Assembly (NCBI RefSeq): GCF_000149955.1
Contig: NC_030995.1
Span: 496,001 to 560,000 of the forward strand
From: Fusarium oxysporum f. sp. lycopersici 4287
Lineage: Eukaryota > Ascomycota > Sordariomycetes > Hypocreales > Nectriaceae
Length of the DNA: 64,000 nt
Direction: 5' to 3'
The notes under the pieces were generated by a model, which had not been told where the DNA came from, did not search any database, and worked only from the letters and a program-made list of their open reading frames with translations. The first letter of the stretch is position 1. Every line of letters starts with the position of its first letter. Shown in pieces: positions 47,801 to 58,153 of the stretch. The position numbers were made by a program, and so were the translations under genes.

Positions 47801-48640
47801 AGCCTTCGATGAAGGTCGCCAATCCGCGAACGATGCGTTCGCCTTTGAACCTGTCAACACGGTCGCGCGCCCATTCTAAGTGTTCAGTGATAGCTTGCGC
47901 AACACTCTGCATAAACTTCACATCCTCGATCGATAGTCCATCGCGCGGTCGTTCGTCTGAAACAGCATACGCTCCGACCTTGTATCCTTTTCGTGAGAAG
48001 ATGGGTACGCCAGCGTAGAAGCGCACACCTGGTTCGGATTGGACATATACGCGCGATTTGAAGCGATCATCGAGGCGACAGTCCGGAACGATAAGGCCAG
48101 AGGCCGAGTATGTTTTGCCATCGGGGTCGCGACCGATGCATGTATTGTGTAGGCAGTGCTCGCAAACGGCTTCTGGGCGGGAGAGAATGGATGTTCCCAC
48201 TGCAAGTAATTAGCCATGAACACAAGGAAGGAGCTGTGTATGTCTCAACTATAGAGATCGTCCAACCTACACCACAAATCACTGTTATATTCAGCTATTT
48301 CGGGATCTTTTTTGTCGCCGGTCTTTTTTGCACTAGATTCTTCTTCAAGCGACCCTAATCGCAGATTTCGCGTGGCTTCGGCGAGAATGTATTGATGAGA
48401 AGAATCGATGAGCGAGACCATGCAACGCTTCACGTCAAGCCGAAAGACAGCCAGTTGCGCAAAGGCCGAGAGCGCTTTGTCGGAAGAGGGCTGAGGCGCG
48501 TGTGCGTCATTGACCTGAGATGGAGCGTTGATGCTGTCGACACTTCTGGCGACCTTGAGAGAGGAACCTTGCGCTATCTGCCAGCTCTGGAAGTAACCCT
48601 GCACCTCGCGTTCGCGTTGCAGCTCTGCAGAGCTTGACAT
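44834..48640 (-). CDS. GAF-domain hybrid histidine kinase
   Basis: Three exons (48640-48271, 48199-45676, 45626-44834) join in frame to 1228 residues; introns are 71 and 49 bp. It is a soluble two-component sensor with no membrane segment. A GAF-like sensor spans about 60-240 and contains CEHCLHNTCIG. A second, looser sensor region follows. The phosphoacceptor is His559 in ASMSHELRSPLHG. The HATPase domain has an N box near 719-732, DTGKGM at 760 and GTGLGLS at 787-793. Residues about 845-970 look like a receiver fold without the phosphorylated Asp. A true receiver at about 1097-1228 has HVLLVDDNK, Asp1159 in ILMDISMPVMNG and the Lys of FLPKPVKF. Phosphate would pass to an HPt protein and on to Ssk1/Skn7-type regulators. 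The signal is unknown. Confidence 0.93.
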
Positions 48641-49693
48641 TGTATCGTGGTATGAGAAGTCATGTCATGTCTTGGTTGGTTTATTCGTGGGGATGTTGCT
48701 GGAGAGCGGACAGGGACTGGAGGTAGGTGGTAGCCGCAAAATTTGGGTGGTCCCCCTCTGTGGCATTGCGTCATAGTTGCCTCCAACGTCACCTGGAAAC
48801 GGTCCGTGAGCTGGGGGATCTAGGGCGATTCTAGAATAGTCACATCGCCCCAGAAATCGAGAATTCGCCTTCTTGTTTGGTCAGTGCTTTTCATTTGGGC
48901 CCGAAAATGAGGTCACGCCAGGCACCGTCACCGAAACAACAAGGTTTGAGATCGATTAGCGGTGACCAAGAGATTTCCGAATGTGATTCAGCCATCTTTT
49001 CTTTCCCACAAAGTTACAGTCCCACGTGCTCATGGTCTCTGGGCCTCGATTGAGCTTTTCCCTGTTTGTTCAACTCATGCATTCCTTGCCGAGTCAAGCT
49101 TTGCCAAGAGACAGGCTGGCTGGTTGCGGGGAAGAGGTCTTATTCAACTAGGTATGAACAAGGAGAAGAAGAAGAAGAAGAAGAAGAAGAAGAAGAAGAA
49201 GAAGCCATATTTATGATAAATGCATAAGTGTGACGATATGTATTGTAGGAGCTAAGATTAGGGTCTAAGACATACATATCTTAACAGTTTATGCTTCAAT
49301 AAAGATAGAAACCCAATCGATATCGTGGAAATAATAAGACCGGCAAAGTTTTGATCCGTCCGCTACCAACAATTCATCGCAGTTGGCAATCGCTTACTCC
49401 GAAATCTCCCGCCCCCAGTTGCCAATTCAGGAAACTACATCAAACTCCTTGGGGAATACTCCTTGGAGAATCCTCCTCAGATAGCAATAAGCCATCTCCA
49501 TTTGATGACAACCCAGCATGTAACCCAATGTTCTTAAGTCAGATGAGTTCCAGTTAGTAAGCACTCTGTTCGCAAAACAAATAAATACACCGCAAGACCT
49601 CGCATTGTGTTTCTGCTTTCTATAAGCAATTCTTCATCTCCCAACCAAGCATTTCATTCAAAAGACTCATCATCATTTCAACTACATCACAAC
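48641..49693. other. intergenic region, about 1 kb
   Basis: Divergent promoters: the histidine kinase reads left and the SnoaL-like gene reads right. It holds the (GAA)n repeat at 49157-49203. No gene is seen. Confidence 0.45.
49157..49203. repeat. (GAA)n microsatellite
   Basis: About 47 bases of uninterrupted GAA/AAG triplet between two divergent genes. It could vary in length between strains and affect either promoter. Confidence 0.9.
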
Positions 49694-50149
49694 ATGGCGT
49701 TCTCTACAAAGCACACTGCGCGATCAATTCTCGATGCATTCTATGAGGCTGAGCGCACCTTCATGGCCTCACCACCCGACCAACGCGACTTCAGCGCCAT
49801 GGCAGCAACTCTATCCCAAGAAGTTATTCTCAAAGAAACTTCTGGACTGCCCTTCGCTGGCGAATACACCGGACATGATGGCTTCCTGCAATGGGCAAAG
49901 TCTATGCCCGAGTACTTTGACGAAGTCCATGTCCAGAACCCCGAAATATTTGAAAAGGAGGGCTCAAACCGCATCATCTCTCTCGGGTATTTGCACCTAA
50001 AGGTTCGCAAGACGGGAGAACAGCTGAAGTACCCATTGTGCCAGGTCATTCAGGTTGACCTGGAGGCTGGGGTTATAAAGAGTATCATGCCGTTTTACTG
50101 GGATGTGCATCATTTGAACAAGGCTATTGGATATACGCCGGACCTGTAG
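49694..50149 (+). CDS. SnoaL/NTF2-like fold protein
   Basis: An intronless gene of 151 residues. The fold is suggested by an N-terminal helix (ARSILDAFYEAERTFMA), a PFAGEYTGHDGFLQWAKSM segment and paired C-terminal strands (LKYPLCQVIQVDLEAGVIKSI, PFYWDVHHLN). SnoaL-like domains are small alpha+beta barrels found in polyketide cyclases, dehydratases and many unassigned fungal proteins. No catalytic residues can be fixed. An in-frame Met lies 29 codons upstream but would add a Ser/Asn-rich extension in what looks like the leader, so ATG 49694 is preferred. Neighbours are not a biosynthetic cluster, so a catalytic partner cannot be named. Confidence 0.8.
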   Translation: MAFSTKHTARSILDAFYEAERTFMASPPDQRDFSAMAATLSQEVILKETSGLPFAGEYTGHDGFLQWAKSMPEYFDEVHVQNPEIFEKEGSNRIISLGYLHLKVRKTGEQLKYPLCQVIQVDLEAGVIKSIMPFYWDVHHLNKAIGYTPDL

Positions 50150-50368
50150 AGGTCAACATAGCAGTGATGGACTCAGTATTGGGACCCTCTCAACTCTCAG
50201 AATAACATAGAGAATTATAAAATTACGAGTTTGCCTCGTGGAGTCTGTTGACTTTGCTACAAGTCTCTCTCTTTGGCATAAGATCTGTTCCCCCAGGGGT
50301 ATTGGGCCATATGATGCCAAACAAGTCCGTTGAAGTATAAAGCATGAATTTCAGTAACAAAGGGGTGT
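50150..50368. other. convergent 3' spacer
   Basis: A short spacer between the SnoaL-like gene (+) and the SDR gene (-). AATAACATAG and ATTATAAAATT near 50200-50222 may serve 3'-end formation. Confidence 0.35.
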
Positions 50369-51340
50369 CTACCGATAGTCCGCAATAATCTTATCACAAT
50401 ACTCCACAAAATCCGCAGCAGTCCCCGTTCCTCCCTGCTCTTTCGACTTGAGGTTCTCCAACAAATCGGGCCTCGGGTTCGGATGAAAACGCCCCCAAGG
50501 CAAGATAAACCTCCCTCCATCCTCAATCTGTAAGCCCGGCGAAAGACCAGACCATAGGTTGGTATAAGCACCGAACTTTGCATGATAAAGCAGCGGCGAA
50601 ACGATATAACCGATAATCGACGGCATGTGGCGAAGCAGGTTGCTGTGGAGATTTCCAGGATTATGACAAACACTCAGGACACCATGAGATCCAATCTGAT
50701 GTGCGAGCAAGCTGGCGAGGTACCAGTTTCCTGTCTTTGAATTCGTGTAGTTGACTTGCTGGTCTTTCGAGGGATTGATGACTTCTTCCATCTTGACTCC
50801 GCCCTTTGGGACGGAGAGGTCTGTGACGATGGAGGCCGTCCAGACTACCCGAACTGAAGCTGGGGGCTGGCTCTTTGCAGTTTCTTTCAGAATTGATACG
50901 AGAAGCTGCGTGAAATACCAAGGCCCGATGGCGTTTGTTGCCATACTCAGTTCATATCCCTGAGCTGAGACTGAACCAGCTGGAGGGTTAGATACTCCTG
51001 CATTGTTGAACAGGACATCAAGTCTTGATTCTCTCGACTTGAAATCTTCCGCCGCTACTTTTATGGAATCCAGGTCATCGAGGGCTATCTTGAGAAAGCT
51101 CAGGCTGCCGCTTGCATCGGGATATTGTTCCTTGAGTTGTTTGATAGCTGATTCTGCTTTCTCTTGCGATCTTCCAGCGATGTAAACGGATCCGCCAGCT
51201 TGATAGAGCATACGACTCAACTCGAAACCTACGCCGGAGTAGCCGCCTGTGACGATGAAGACGCGTCCATTCTGCGCGGTGAGGTCCTCCTCAGTAAACT
51301 GTGGACTTGGGGGAAAGAATAAAGAATATGTATTACCCAT
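50369..51340 (-). CDS. short-chain dehydrogenase/reductase (retinol-dehydrogenase-like)
   Basis: An intronless gene of 323 residues, the usual size for the wider retinol-dehydrogenase-like branch of classical SDRs. The Rossmann cofactor motif TGGYSGVG is at 31-38. AGRSQEKAE after strand 2, with an Arg at the cofactor position, suggests NADPH. NNAG is at 112-115. The catalytic set is Ser170 (WTAS) and Tyr198-x3-Lys202 (YTNSK). The C-terminal LWSGLSPGLQIEDGGRFILPWGR segment recurs in fungal relatives. The first residues (MGNTYSLFFPPSP) are hydrophobic but too short for a clear membrane anchor. The substrate is unknown. Confidence 0.9.
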   Translation of the reverse strand: MGNTYSLFFPPSPQFTEEDLTAQNGRVFIVTGGYSGVGFELSRMLYQAGGSVYIAGRSQEKAESAIKQLKEQYPDASGSLSFLKIALDDLDSIKVAAEDFKSRESRLDVLFNNAGVSNPPAGSVSAQGYELSMATNAIGPWYFTQLLVSILKETAKSQPPASVRVVWTASIVTDLSVPKGGVKMEEVINPSKDQQVNYTNSKTGNWYLASLLAHQIGSHGVLSVCHNPGNLHSNLLRHMPSIIGYIVSPLLYHAKFGAYTNLWSGLSPGLQIEDGGRFILPWGRFHPNPRPDLLENLKSKEQGGTGTAADFVEYCDKIIADYR

Positions 51341-51683
51341 CGCGATTATTCGTCTTAAATGATAGTTGTTAGTGAGTAATGGTCTTGGCGGTGTCGATGA
51401 AAGAGCGGGGATAGTTGTGACGTGCCCGAACTTGGGGGCGTTGGTCGAGGTGACGAATGCTCTGCGGATGCGGCCCTATCAACGTCAACCTGTGCCTTGC
51501 CTCTCACACTCTGATACAGGTCTAGCGTCCATAGTGTAACTTTTGAATGTCAATTTCCCATGCATTGATAACTATTTTATGCAGCGCATATTTCTCTACC
51601 TTCACTTTCTATCGTGTCCTATTTATGTATGTTAGCAGTCTAAAGTCTAACCTTATGGCCAGTAATTAGCTACGTAGCTACCT
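51341..51683. other. intergenic spacer
   Basis: Promoter side of the SDR gene and 3' side of the arginase-fold gene; both lie on the reverse strand. Nothing else is seen. Confidence 0.35.
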
Positions 51684-52646
51684 TCACTTTCGTGCGGCCA
51701 ACATCTCCACGATATGAGAAGTCAATCTCTCAGTCATCTTCAGTCCAGGATCATGATCTGGGTTAACCTCCGCAACAGTGAGACCTCCAACCTTTTCACT
51801 TCCAAGCAGCACTTTGAGCGCTCTCATCATATTCTCAAACTCCACACCAGTAAAGTTTGGAACGTTTGCCAAGGGAAATGTCCCAGGGTCAATCGAGTCA
51901 ACATCCAAGTGAACCATAATGATATCAACCTTGTCTTGCAGAAACTCAAGTGTTTCTCTTGCACGCTGCTCAGGATCTTTCGCCACGGATGCTGAGCTGA
52001 CGACTTTGAAGTTATTGTCGAAAAGATACTTGAAGTGCTCTGGTTTGTTTCCAGGAAGAGACATGTTCGTGCCAAAGAAGACAGTGTTCGAAGCATCACA
52101 GACAGGTTCGCCTGATGAACGAGAGAACTGCCCCATGCGTGGAAGCGCACCGGACAACCGAACCAGATGTGCCATGTTCATCCCAGCAAAAGTGCCAATA
52201 GAGCTTGGATCTGTAGGAGAGGTAAGGTCGGTATCGGCGTCGATATAAATCAGACCAACACGTTTAGGCTGAGACTGTGAGTCGGCATGTTTCCAGAATG
52301 CTGAGAGGATAGCTGGTAGCATACAGCACTCCCCGCCGAGAACGAGCTGGAATTCAGGTTGTTTGCTAGAGGATTTGAAGTTTTTGCTGATGGTCCGCTC
52401 AACGTCTTCGCAGACCGAAATATTGATGTTTTCGTTGCGTGCACCGCCTGCGCTGAACGTCGTAGCTGAGAAAGTAGCTGGCGCCTTTAAAGCATGGTGC
52501 TCCGAGACAGATGGCACAGCGGCATCTCTTAATTTGCTAACGATACCAACGTCTCTGAATGCTTGAGGCGCTTTGGATTTGCCTGGAATAATAGATCCAC
52601 AGTCCGCAGGGACATAAGTGATTGAGACTGATCGCGATGCTGCCAT
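51684..52646 (-). CDS. arginase/agmatinase-fold protein with altered metal site
   Basis: An intronless gene of 320 residues, near the usual arginase length, with the ureohydrolase fold. The three signature blocks are present but changed. GGDHS is GGECC (104-108), so the His that binds one Mn is Cys107. DAHxD is DADTD (136-140), so the second metal-bridging His is Asp138. The third block (HLDVDSIDP, Asp248 and Asp250) is intact. The later VAEVNPDHDPG segment keeps the family's EVNP motif. Standard arginase or agmatinase activity therefore looks unlikely in the usual Mn2 form. It could use another metal or substrate or be a non-catalytic relative. I recall such GGECC variants in other fungi, so this need not be decay. 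Confidence 0.85.
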   Translation of the reverse strand: MAASRSVSITYVPADCGSIIPGKSKAPQAFRDVGIVSKLRDAAVPSVSEHHALKAPATFSATTFSAGGARNENINISVCEDVERTISKNFKSSSKQPEFQLVLGGECCMLPAILSAFWKHADSQSQPKRVGLIYIDADTDLTSPTDPSSIGTFAGMNMAHLVRLSGALPRMGQFSRSSGEPVCDASNTVFFGTNMSLPGNKPEHFKYLFDNNFKVVSSASVAKDPEQRARETLEFLQDKVDIIMVHLDVDSIDPGTFPLANVPNFTGVEFENMMRALKVLLGSEKVGGLTVAEVNPDHDPGLKMTERLTSHIVEMLAARK

Positions 52647-53229
52647 GGTGTATCAAGTGTCGTTCGTAGATTGCTGTGTTGATGTTGCCTTGCAAAATGT
52701 TCACGATTTTATGACCGCTTGATTGATGTCAATGGAAAGGCGCAAGACAGACCGAGTTAGTTTTATCATGGAAAGACTTTCCGTTTGAGCTTCATTTTAC
52801 CCCATTCTGATGTGACGTAGGTTTTGTCAGCTACAGGGCGTAAACCAAGAAATTTTTCAACCCTGATGACAGACGCCAATCAGCACTAAGTGATATGAGG
52901 AATCTGAAAGGGAAACATATATCTTTTCGAATCTCACAATTATCCGATGAGTAGATAGATCAGCCAATCATTTGCTTCACACGTGTATTGTGTTTACTCG
53001 CAAATCGGTTAGTGGTGCCTCACAAGAGATAGGTGCGACAGTGTAACATCGTGAACTTTTGTTGGTAAGAGTAATTATATACAAAGAAGACCATTGGCCA
53101 TAGACATTAACCCAAGATGCCTCCCCCGTAATATCATAATTATGAATTAAGTTCATGTAGCTATCGGCCTATCCGAAAGGTTTTGTGCTCATAGTATGCT
53201 TAATGTAGCTGAACCCAGGAGGAAGCCAT
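52647..53229. other. intergenic spacer
   Basis: Promoter of the arginase-fold gene (left) and 3' region of the hydrophobic secreted protein gene (right). No gene is seen. Confidence 0.4.
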
Positions 53230-53984
53230 TTAAACAGCAAGGCTAGCAAGGAGGCCAGTGATGGGAAGGAGGACAGGAGCCAGAACGCCGTTGCCGAGAC
53301 CAGCAAGGAGAGGAGTAAGACCGGCAACCAGACCAGGAACAATGGCGGAAACGAGGCCAATGACGAGGACGAGAACCTTGGTGAGGATCTGGAAGACAGA
53401 GTGGAGGATAGAGATGAGCTGAGGTCGGAGGCCGGTAACAGTGACGATGGTCTTGACAGCAGTGAGAACCTCAGAGACAAGGACGACAACGAGGTTAAGG
53501 ACAGTGTCGACATCAGAGTCAGCAACATCGAGACCAGCAGCACCAGTAAGCTTGGTGACGATCTCAGTAAGCTCGAAGTGAACGGACTCGAAGCCAGGAA
53601 TGGCCTTGGTAGCACCGGCGTCCTTGGTAAGATCACCAGCCTTGACCTTCTCAGCAATAGAGTCTAAACCCATTAGTACTAACCCAAATATCAAACTCCA
53701 AGATGTAACTTACTCAGACCAGTGGTCTTCTTGTTGATGTTGCTAACACCGCTCTTGAGAACAGTGATGAGCTCCTGAGGGTTGGAGATAGCAGCACGCT
53801 TAGCAGGAGATTTGGTAGCCTCATCGACGATCTGCTTAACGCCGACCTTGGAAACGATGTTCTCAGCGCTGTGAATAGCACCGTTGACCTGCTCAACAGA
53901 GCGGGTGTCCTTCTGAATCTCAGGAACAGGAGAGGCGATGGCCGAGATGGCGAGGGCGAAAACGGAGAAGAAAGTGGCCTTCAT
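53230..53984 (-). CDS. secreted hydrophobic protein of unknown function
   Basis: Exon 1 (53984-53714) and exon 2 (53663-53230) join in frame to 234 residues; the 50-bp intron has donor GTAAGT, an ACTAAT branch and acceptor TTTAG. Residues 1-17 are a signal peptide (MKATFFSVFALAISAIA). The mature part begins polar, with a KR processing site near 68. The last ~110 residues alternate Val/Leu/Ile-rich amphipathic segments with Gly/Pro turns (VLVLVIGLVSAIVPGLVAGLTPLLAGLG, then LPITGLLASLAV). There are no cysteines, so it is not a hydrophobin. It may coat the wall or self-assemble; this is inference. I recall nothing with a named function. A frame start 14 codons upstream exists but would place the signal peptide internally. 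A TATA box lies about 115 bp upstream. Confidence 0.85.
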
Positions 53985-54097
53985 TTTGAATGTGGTTGAG
54001 AAGAAAACTAAAAGAATGTTTTTCAAAGGAGTGTGGTGTAGAGAAGAGTTGGGATGATGTGATGATGAGAATAGGTTTGACGTGGTGAAGAGAGGTC

Positions 54098-54107
54098 CTT
54101 ATATAGA
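54098..54107 (-). promoter_or_regulatory. TATA box of the hydrophobic secreted protein gene
   Basis: Reverse-strand TATATAAGG lies about 115-120 bp before ATG 53984. The same TATATAAG core, at a similar distance, precedes the small secreted barrel protein gene near 39.04 kb. Confidence 0.5.
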
Positions 54108-56011
54108 GGTTTCTTACCAAGGGAGTATCTTGAAAAAGAGATTGACGATGTCACTAGAAGTCGGTAGTCTTGTCGATCACTCTGGTAGAATGGAGTCGTG
54201 ATAGTTAGTGTGGTGTTGAGCCCACCGGGAGCTGGCGGCATCATGAGTCTCAGGTAAGATCCACGCCTTATGGGGCTCTGAGCGATTTCAACACTTGTAT
54301 CGCAATGGAAAAGTAGAAGTTACCCTGAACCTTGATATTATCATGATTTTACAGCTCCTCATCCTTCCTGTATGTGTTTGGAATTCCGAATATCTTCACA
54401 TCTGATAGCGACCTTCTATTAATACAAGACGCTACTAAACGTCACACAAATGACAGCAAAATGCGATCATCGCCTCTCAAACACACCATCTCAGCCATCA
54501 TTTCTCAACCTCTCTACATCACTTCCCCCTTACAGTCCCTATTTTTCGGAAATTTTGTCTAGTCCAACTGTGGGGAGCTGGACCTACCAGGTTCCTAGCC
54601 TTACGCAGCCCAGTAGTGTCGATCTTAGCCGCACTGAGCAAAGCAAGCCCCTCCCTTTATGTTTTGATCTGCATCACTGACTTGTGCTGGTGAAATTGCA
54701 GCATTTCGGTTCAGTGGAATCGAAGATCTTTGACTCTTTCTGTACGATCTAATGGCCGCTACTGCAGGAGTCTCAACAACTTTGCTTATGCGATTTACTG
54801 CTTCATGGCTGTGATTTGGTAGAGCAGTATGTGGATCAGGGAGAGCTGGGAATGGAGCACGTTTTGGTACCAGGCTAATGGTTCATGGATTCCTGCTTGG
54901 AGAGACAGGTCAGAAACATACCACTATCCTCGCGTTGTCGCGAATCATGCCAAGCCTCCCTATACTCCTACTTTGTATGCCTTTCCACTTCTTGGCCGCA
55001 GCTTCAGTAGGCCTCCCAGTGATCTACCGAAAGCCAGATTTGGCCCCACGTGCCCTTGGCTGATCGGCACTTGGTAGATCGTGACCGGGAGCTTGGTTGG
55101 ACTGGAATGGGGAATAGGAGATAAGCTCTACCATACTCTGGGTATAGTCCCCGCTGATCTTATTCTGAAGATGCCGCTCCCACTTTTCCTTACGATATGA
55201 ATCGGAAAAGGAGGACACTGCCCAGTTGCAATGGGTCTTGGTCATGACGACAGTTGCATTACAGGTTGCTACCAAGGAACTGAATGCCGGAACTGAGATT
55301 GCCGAGGCAGGATTCATGCGAGGCTTGCGTGAGTTAAGGTGAGGGCCAAGTTCCGCTAATTCCGACTCAAGCGCAGCGGTTCAGCCAGCCACTTTGTTGT
55401 AACTAGGTATGCATAATCTATAGCAATCATATATATACTTCGTCTCCAAGTTTCTGATATGTTTGTACGTAAGCTTTTGGGTATGTTGTACAACTCCTAA
55501 ATATACCTATATAAAAGTACAGCTTGACGCATCTGTGGCCCAAAAACATATCCTGAGGCGATAGGTGGAACAATTCGATGTTGTTCCAACTGGAAGATTC
55601 TGCCAGGCCAAGGCACCATATTCTCTAGGTGAACACGTTCAAGAGACGAGGCTAGAAGTCTCATGGACTTGCACAAAACACAATGACCCACGATACGTCC
55701 TTGGCATGTGGAGTTTGTTCCTCCTGGACCACTGTAAATTTGTGCAAAGTCAGACTATTCAAATACCAATCCATTGGATGTTAGTAGTAGTCACACAGAG
55801 CTTCTAGATGGCTAAGACCACTCTCTAGGATGTGGCTTCAGGTTGTTATTCGACGAAGAACATGAAGTCTGTTGCTTATCGTGATGAGGCGAGACGTAAT
55901 CACAGGATGTAAACAGAGAAAAGACGATAGAGGACTTTTATGTACTTGAACCCCACGCATGGAAAGAAAAAGCCGAACAAAGTGGTAATCTAAGTTGACA
56001 AATCTCAGCCC
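54108..56011. other. intergenic region, about 1.9 kb
   Basis: No supported gene. Open frames of 60-97 codons are unconvincing, and AT-rich patches occur near 55430-55510. Confidence 0.45.
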
Positions 56012-56499
56012 TTAAGTCGAGTACTGGGAAAGTCTGTGAACAGTCAGCAAATTTTCACAAAATAGCCATTTCGACCAAAATTTCAGACTTACTCAATCAA
56101 ATTCCCGTCAGGGTCACGAACATAAATACTCCTAATCCCTCCCATAGCCCCCGTTCTCCCAACAACCTCCCCCCCTTCCAGAACCTTTATACCCTCCTTC
56201 TCAAACCCCTCAATCAAGCCCTGCAGATCTGTCCCATCCTCAATAATAAAGCACAAATCAGCGGTACCAGGCAAGGCAGTTCTAGCCTTGGGCTCAAACT
56301 CTTTGCCGCGCTGATGAAGATTGATCTTGTGAGTGCCGAATTTCAAGGCGCTGCGAGGTGGAGACGATGGGTCGGTTGCTGATGTGAAGGTCTCGGACTT
56401 CATGCCGAGATATTTGATGTACCACTCTATGGTGGCGGGGATGTCATTGCATGTTAGGACGAGGTGGTCGATGTCTTTTACTACGGCGAAGGAGGACAT
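56012..56499 (-). CDS. glyoxalase/dioxygenase (VOC) fold protein
   Basis: Exon 1 (56499-56093) and a tiny exon 2 (56033-56012, 22 bases) join to 142 residues; the 59-bp intron has donor GTAAGT and acceptor TTCACAG. The split matters: without splicing the protein ends at GNLIE, while with it the usual family ending GNLIELSQY is restored. The two beta-alpha-beta-beta-beta halves are visible: DIDHLVLTCNDIPATIEWYIKYLG, then DLCFIIEDGTDLQGLIEGFEKEGI. His16 and Glu near the end of RDPDGNLIE are in the positions of VOC metal ligands. Fungal homologues are often called virulence protein or bleomycin-resistance-like, without proven substrate. An in-frame Met 18 codons upstream is less likely. Confidence 0.88.
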
Positions 56500-56726
56500 T
56501 GTGAAGGTTGATGTTGATTGTTTGGAGGTTGGAAGTGCTTGATCATTACGCAATGCCTTTTATGAATGTGGGGTACGGCGTTGTGTTAGAGAGACCGAGA
56601 TGCCTCGGGGATGGTTGAGAACTGGCCGATGGAAGTGAACCACTGATGAAAGAAATAGATTTTCAGTCCATCTTCGTCAACCCTTACTAAGAATGGTTCA
56701 AATTAAATGTGACAAGTCCTCAGTTT

Positions 56727-58153
56727 TCAAACCTTGGCTAGTACAGTATCCCACTTCGCCTTTGGTTCTGCATCTTCATCTTTGTCCTCGTCCATATCCT
56801 CCTCCTCCTCCTCTTCATCCTCATACGCCGCATTCCAAGGGCACCAATCCACAGATCCAGATTGTCTATCAAAAAAGCACCACTTTCCCCGTCTCGCTTC
56901 ACACTCGACCCCACGGTCCTTCAGAAATTGCATAAACTTGCCCGCAGGGAAATCCAAAAACGGCGTACCATCTTCTTCTAAACCAGCGACTATACCATAT
57001 AGGTATACCCGCTCAAGCATAGCTGGCTCGTCTCAGAAGACATAACTGTTTCCACCATCTCAAGAAGTATCTCACTTGCATGAGACCATGCCCTTTCGTC
57101 CATCCACATGTCTTCGCTGTAACCATCACCTTCGATATAATCAGCCGCTGGTCTTTGCTCCAGAACGAGTGTCTCAAGTGTTTTCATAGAAGCCTCTAGA
57201 ATTCTAAGCCAATCGTCGTAGCAAGCTGACTCGGCGCGTTTTGACCAACTATATGTTGCGAAATCGTTGGTGTAGCATGACTCTGCCGGCTGGCCAAGAA
57301 ACAAATGCTTTAGTTTCGGTAAATTCAACTTGTAGTCACCATAGTCTGTGAAAGTGTTCCCCAGGGGTCGAGGGATGATCATGTCGTCGGCCAGACTTCC
57401 GTAGTCTGACTCGGAAACACTTCCATCATCCGTATTTATCTTCTCGCATGGAAGGGGAGTAAAATGAGGATCATTCGATAGATATGTTGAGATGGGACGG
57501 TCCAACATATCGAGTTCCAGGCGTTCTAGAGTAGCTCCTGCTTTAAGAAGCCATACTGGCACTTCTGGCGGCATGTAACCCGAGAGCTTGAGGAATCGAA
57601 GTTTGGGAGGAGATCCAAGAATTTCAGAAACTTGCTCCTCGGCTTCTTGAGAATAATAGTAGTCTCCGTATAGTTCCAAAGTTTCCAAGTTGGAGAAATA
57701 TGGCAAAAGATGCCAGACTTGAATGGCCTCAGTATCCACAGAGTCATTATCCTTATCCACGGGCCTCCACGAGGGATCAATCACGGAACAAAAAAGCCTT
57801 ACACGCTGGGTGATTTGCTGCAAACGATTCGGGTTCTCTTTATGCATTATTTGCAGTATCTCGAAGAACTGAGCAGCTTTCATACGCGCACCTTGCCCGT
57901 TTCCCCATTCCTGCTTGGAATGATAAGGCCGGCGCGCTGGATCTCGCGCTGGAGGAGGAACTTTGAGCTCGTGCCTGGACTCATGGTAGCCATCCTCGTG
58001 GAGTTCAATGTCAGTCCAAAGAAGCGGTGTTGCAATTTCGTTGAGGCGCTTTGAGGTTCGAGCAATGGTGCTAAGGTCATGGGCTGTGATCTGCGAAAAG
58101 ATCTGGAGTTGGATCTCACTGGGAAGAGTATTTAGTGTTCGGTGTGAAGACAT
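56727..58153 (-). CDS. F-box protein with a frame break near 57031
   Basis: The F-box is at about 6-45 (LNTLPSEIQLQIFSQITAHDLSTIARTSKRLNEIATPLLW). This motif recruits Skp1 in SCF ubiquitin ligases; leucine-rich segments (LETLELYGDYYYSQEAEEQ, LRFLKLSGYM, LPKLKHLFLG) would bind the target. The frame from ATG 58153 stops at 56990, but another frame from about 57030 to 56727 continues as family-like sequence (MLERVYLYGI, GRFMQFLKDRGVECEARRGKWCFFDRQ type) with an acidic ending. The break sits at GAGA (57031-57034 on the reverse strand); a two-base GA gain explains it. A 44-bp intron (donor GTGAGA) also fits the frame but would be short and lacks a good branch site. Total would be about 470 residues. 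Confidence 0.75.
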
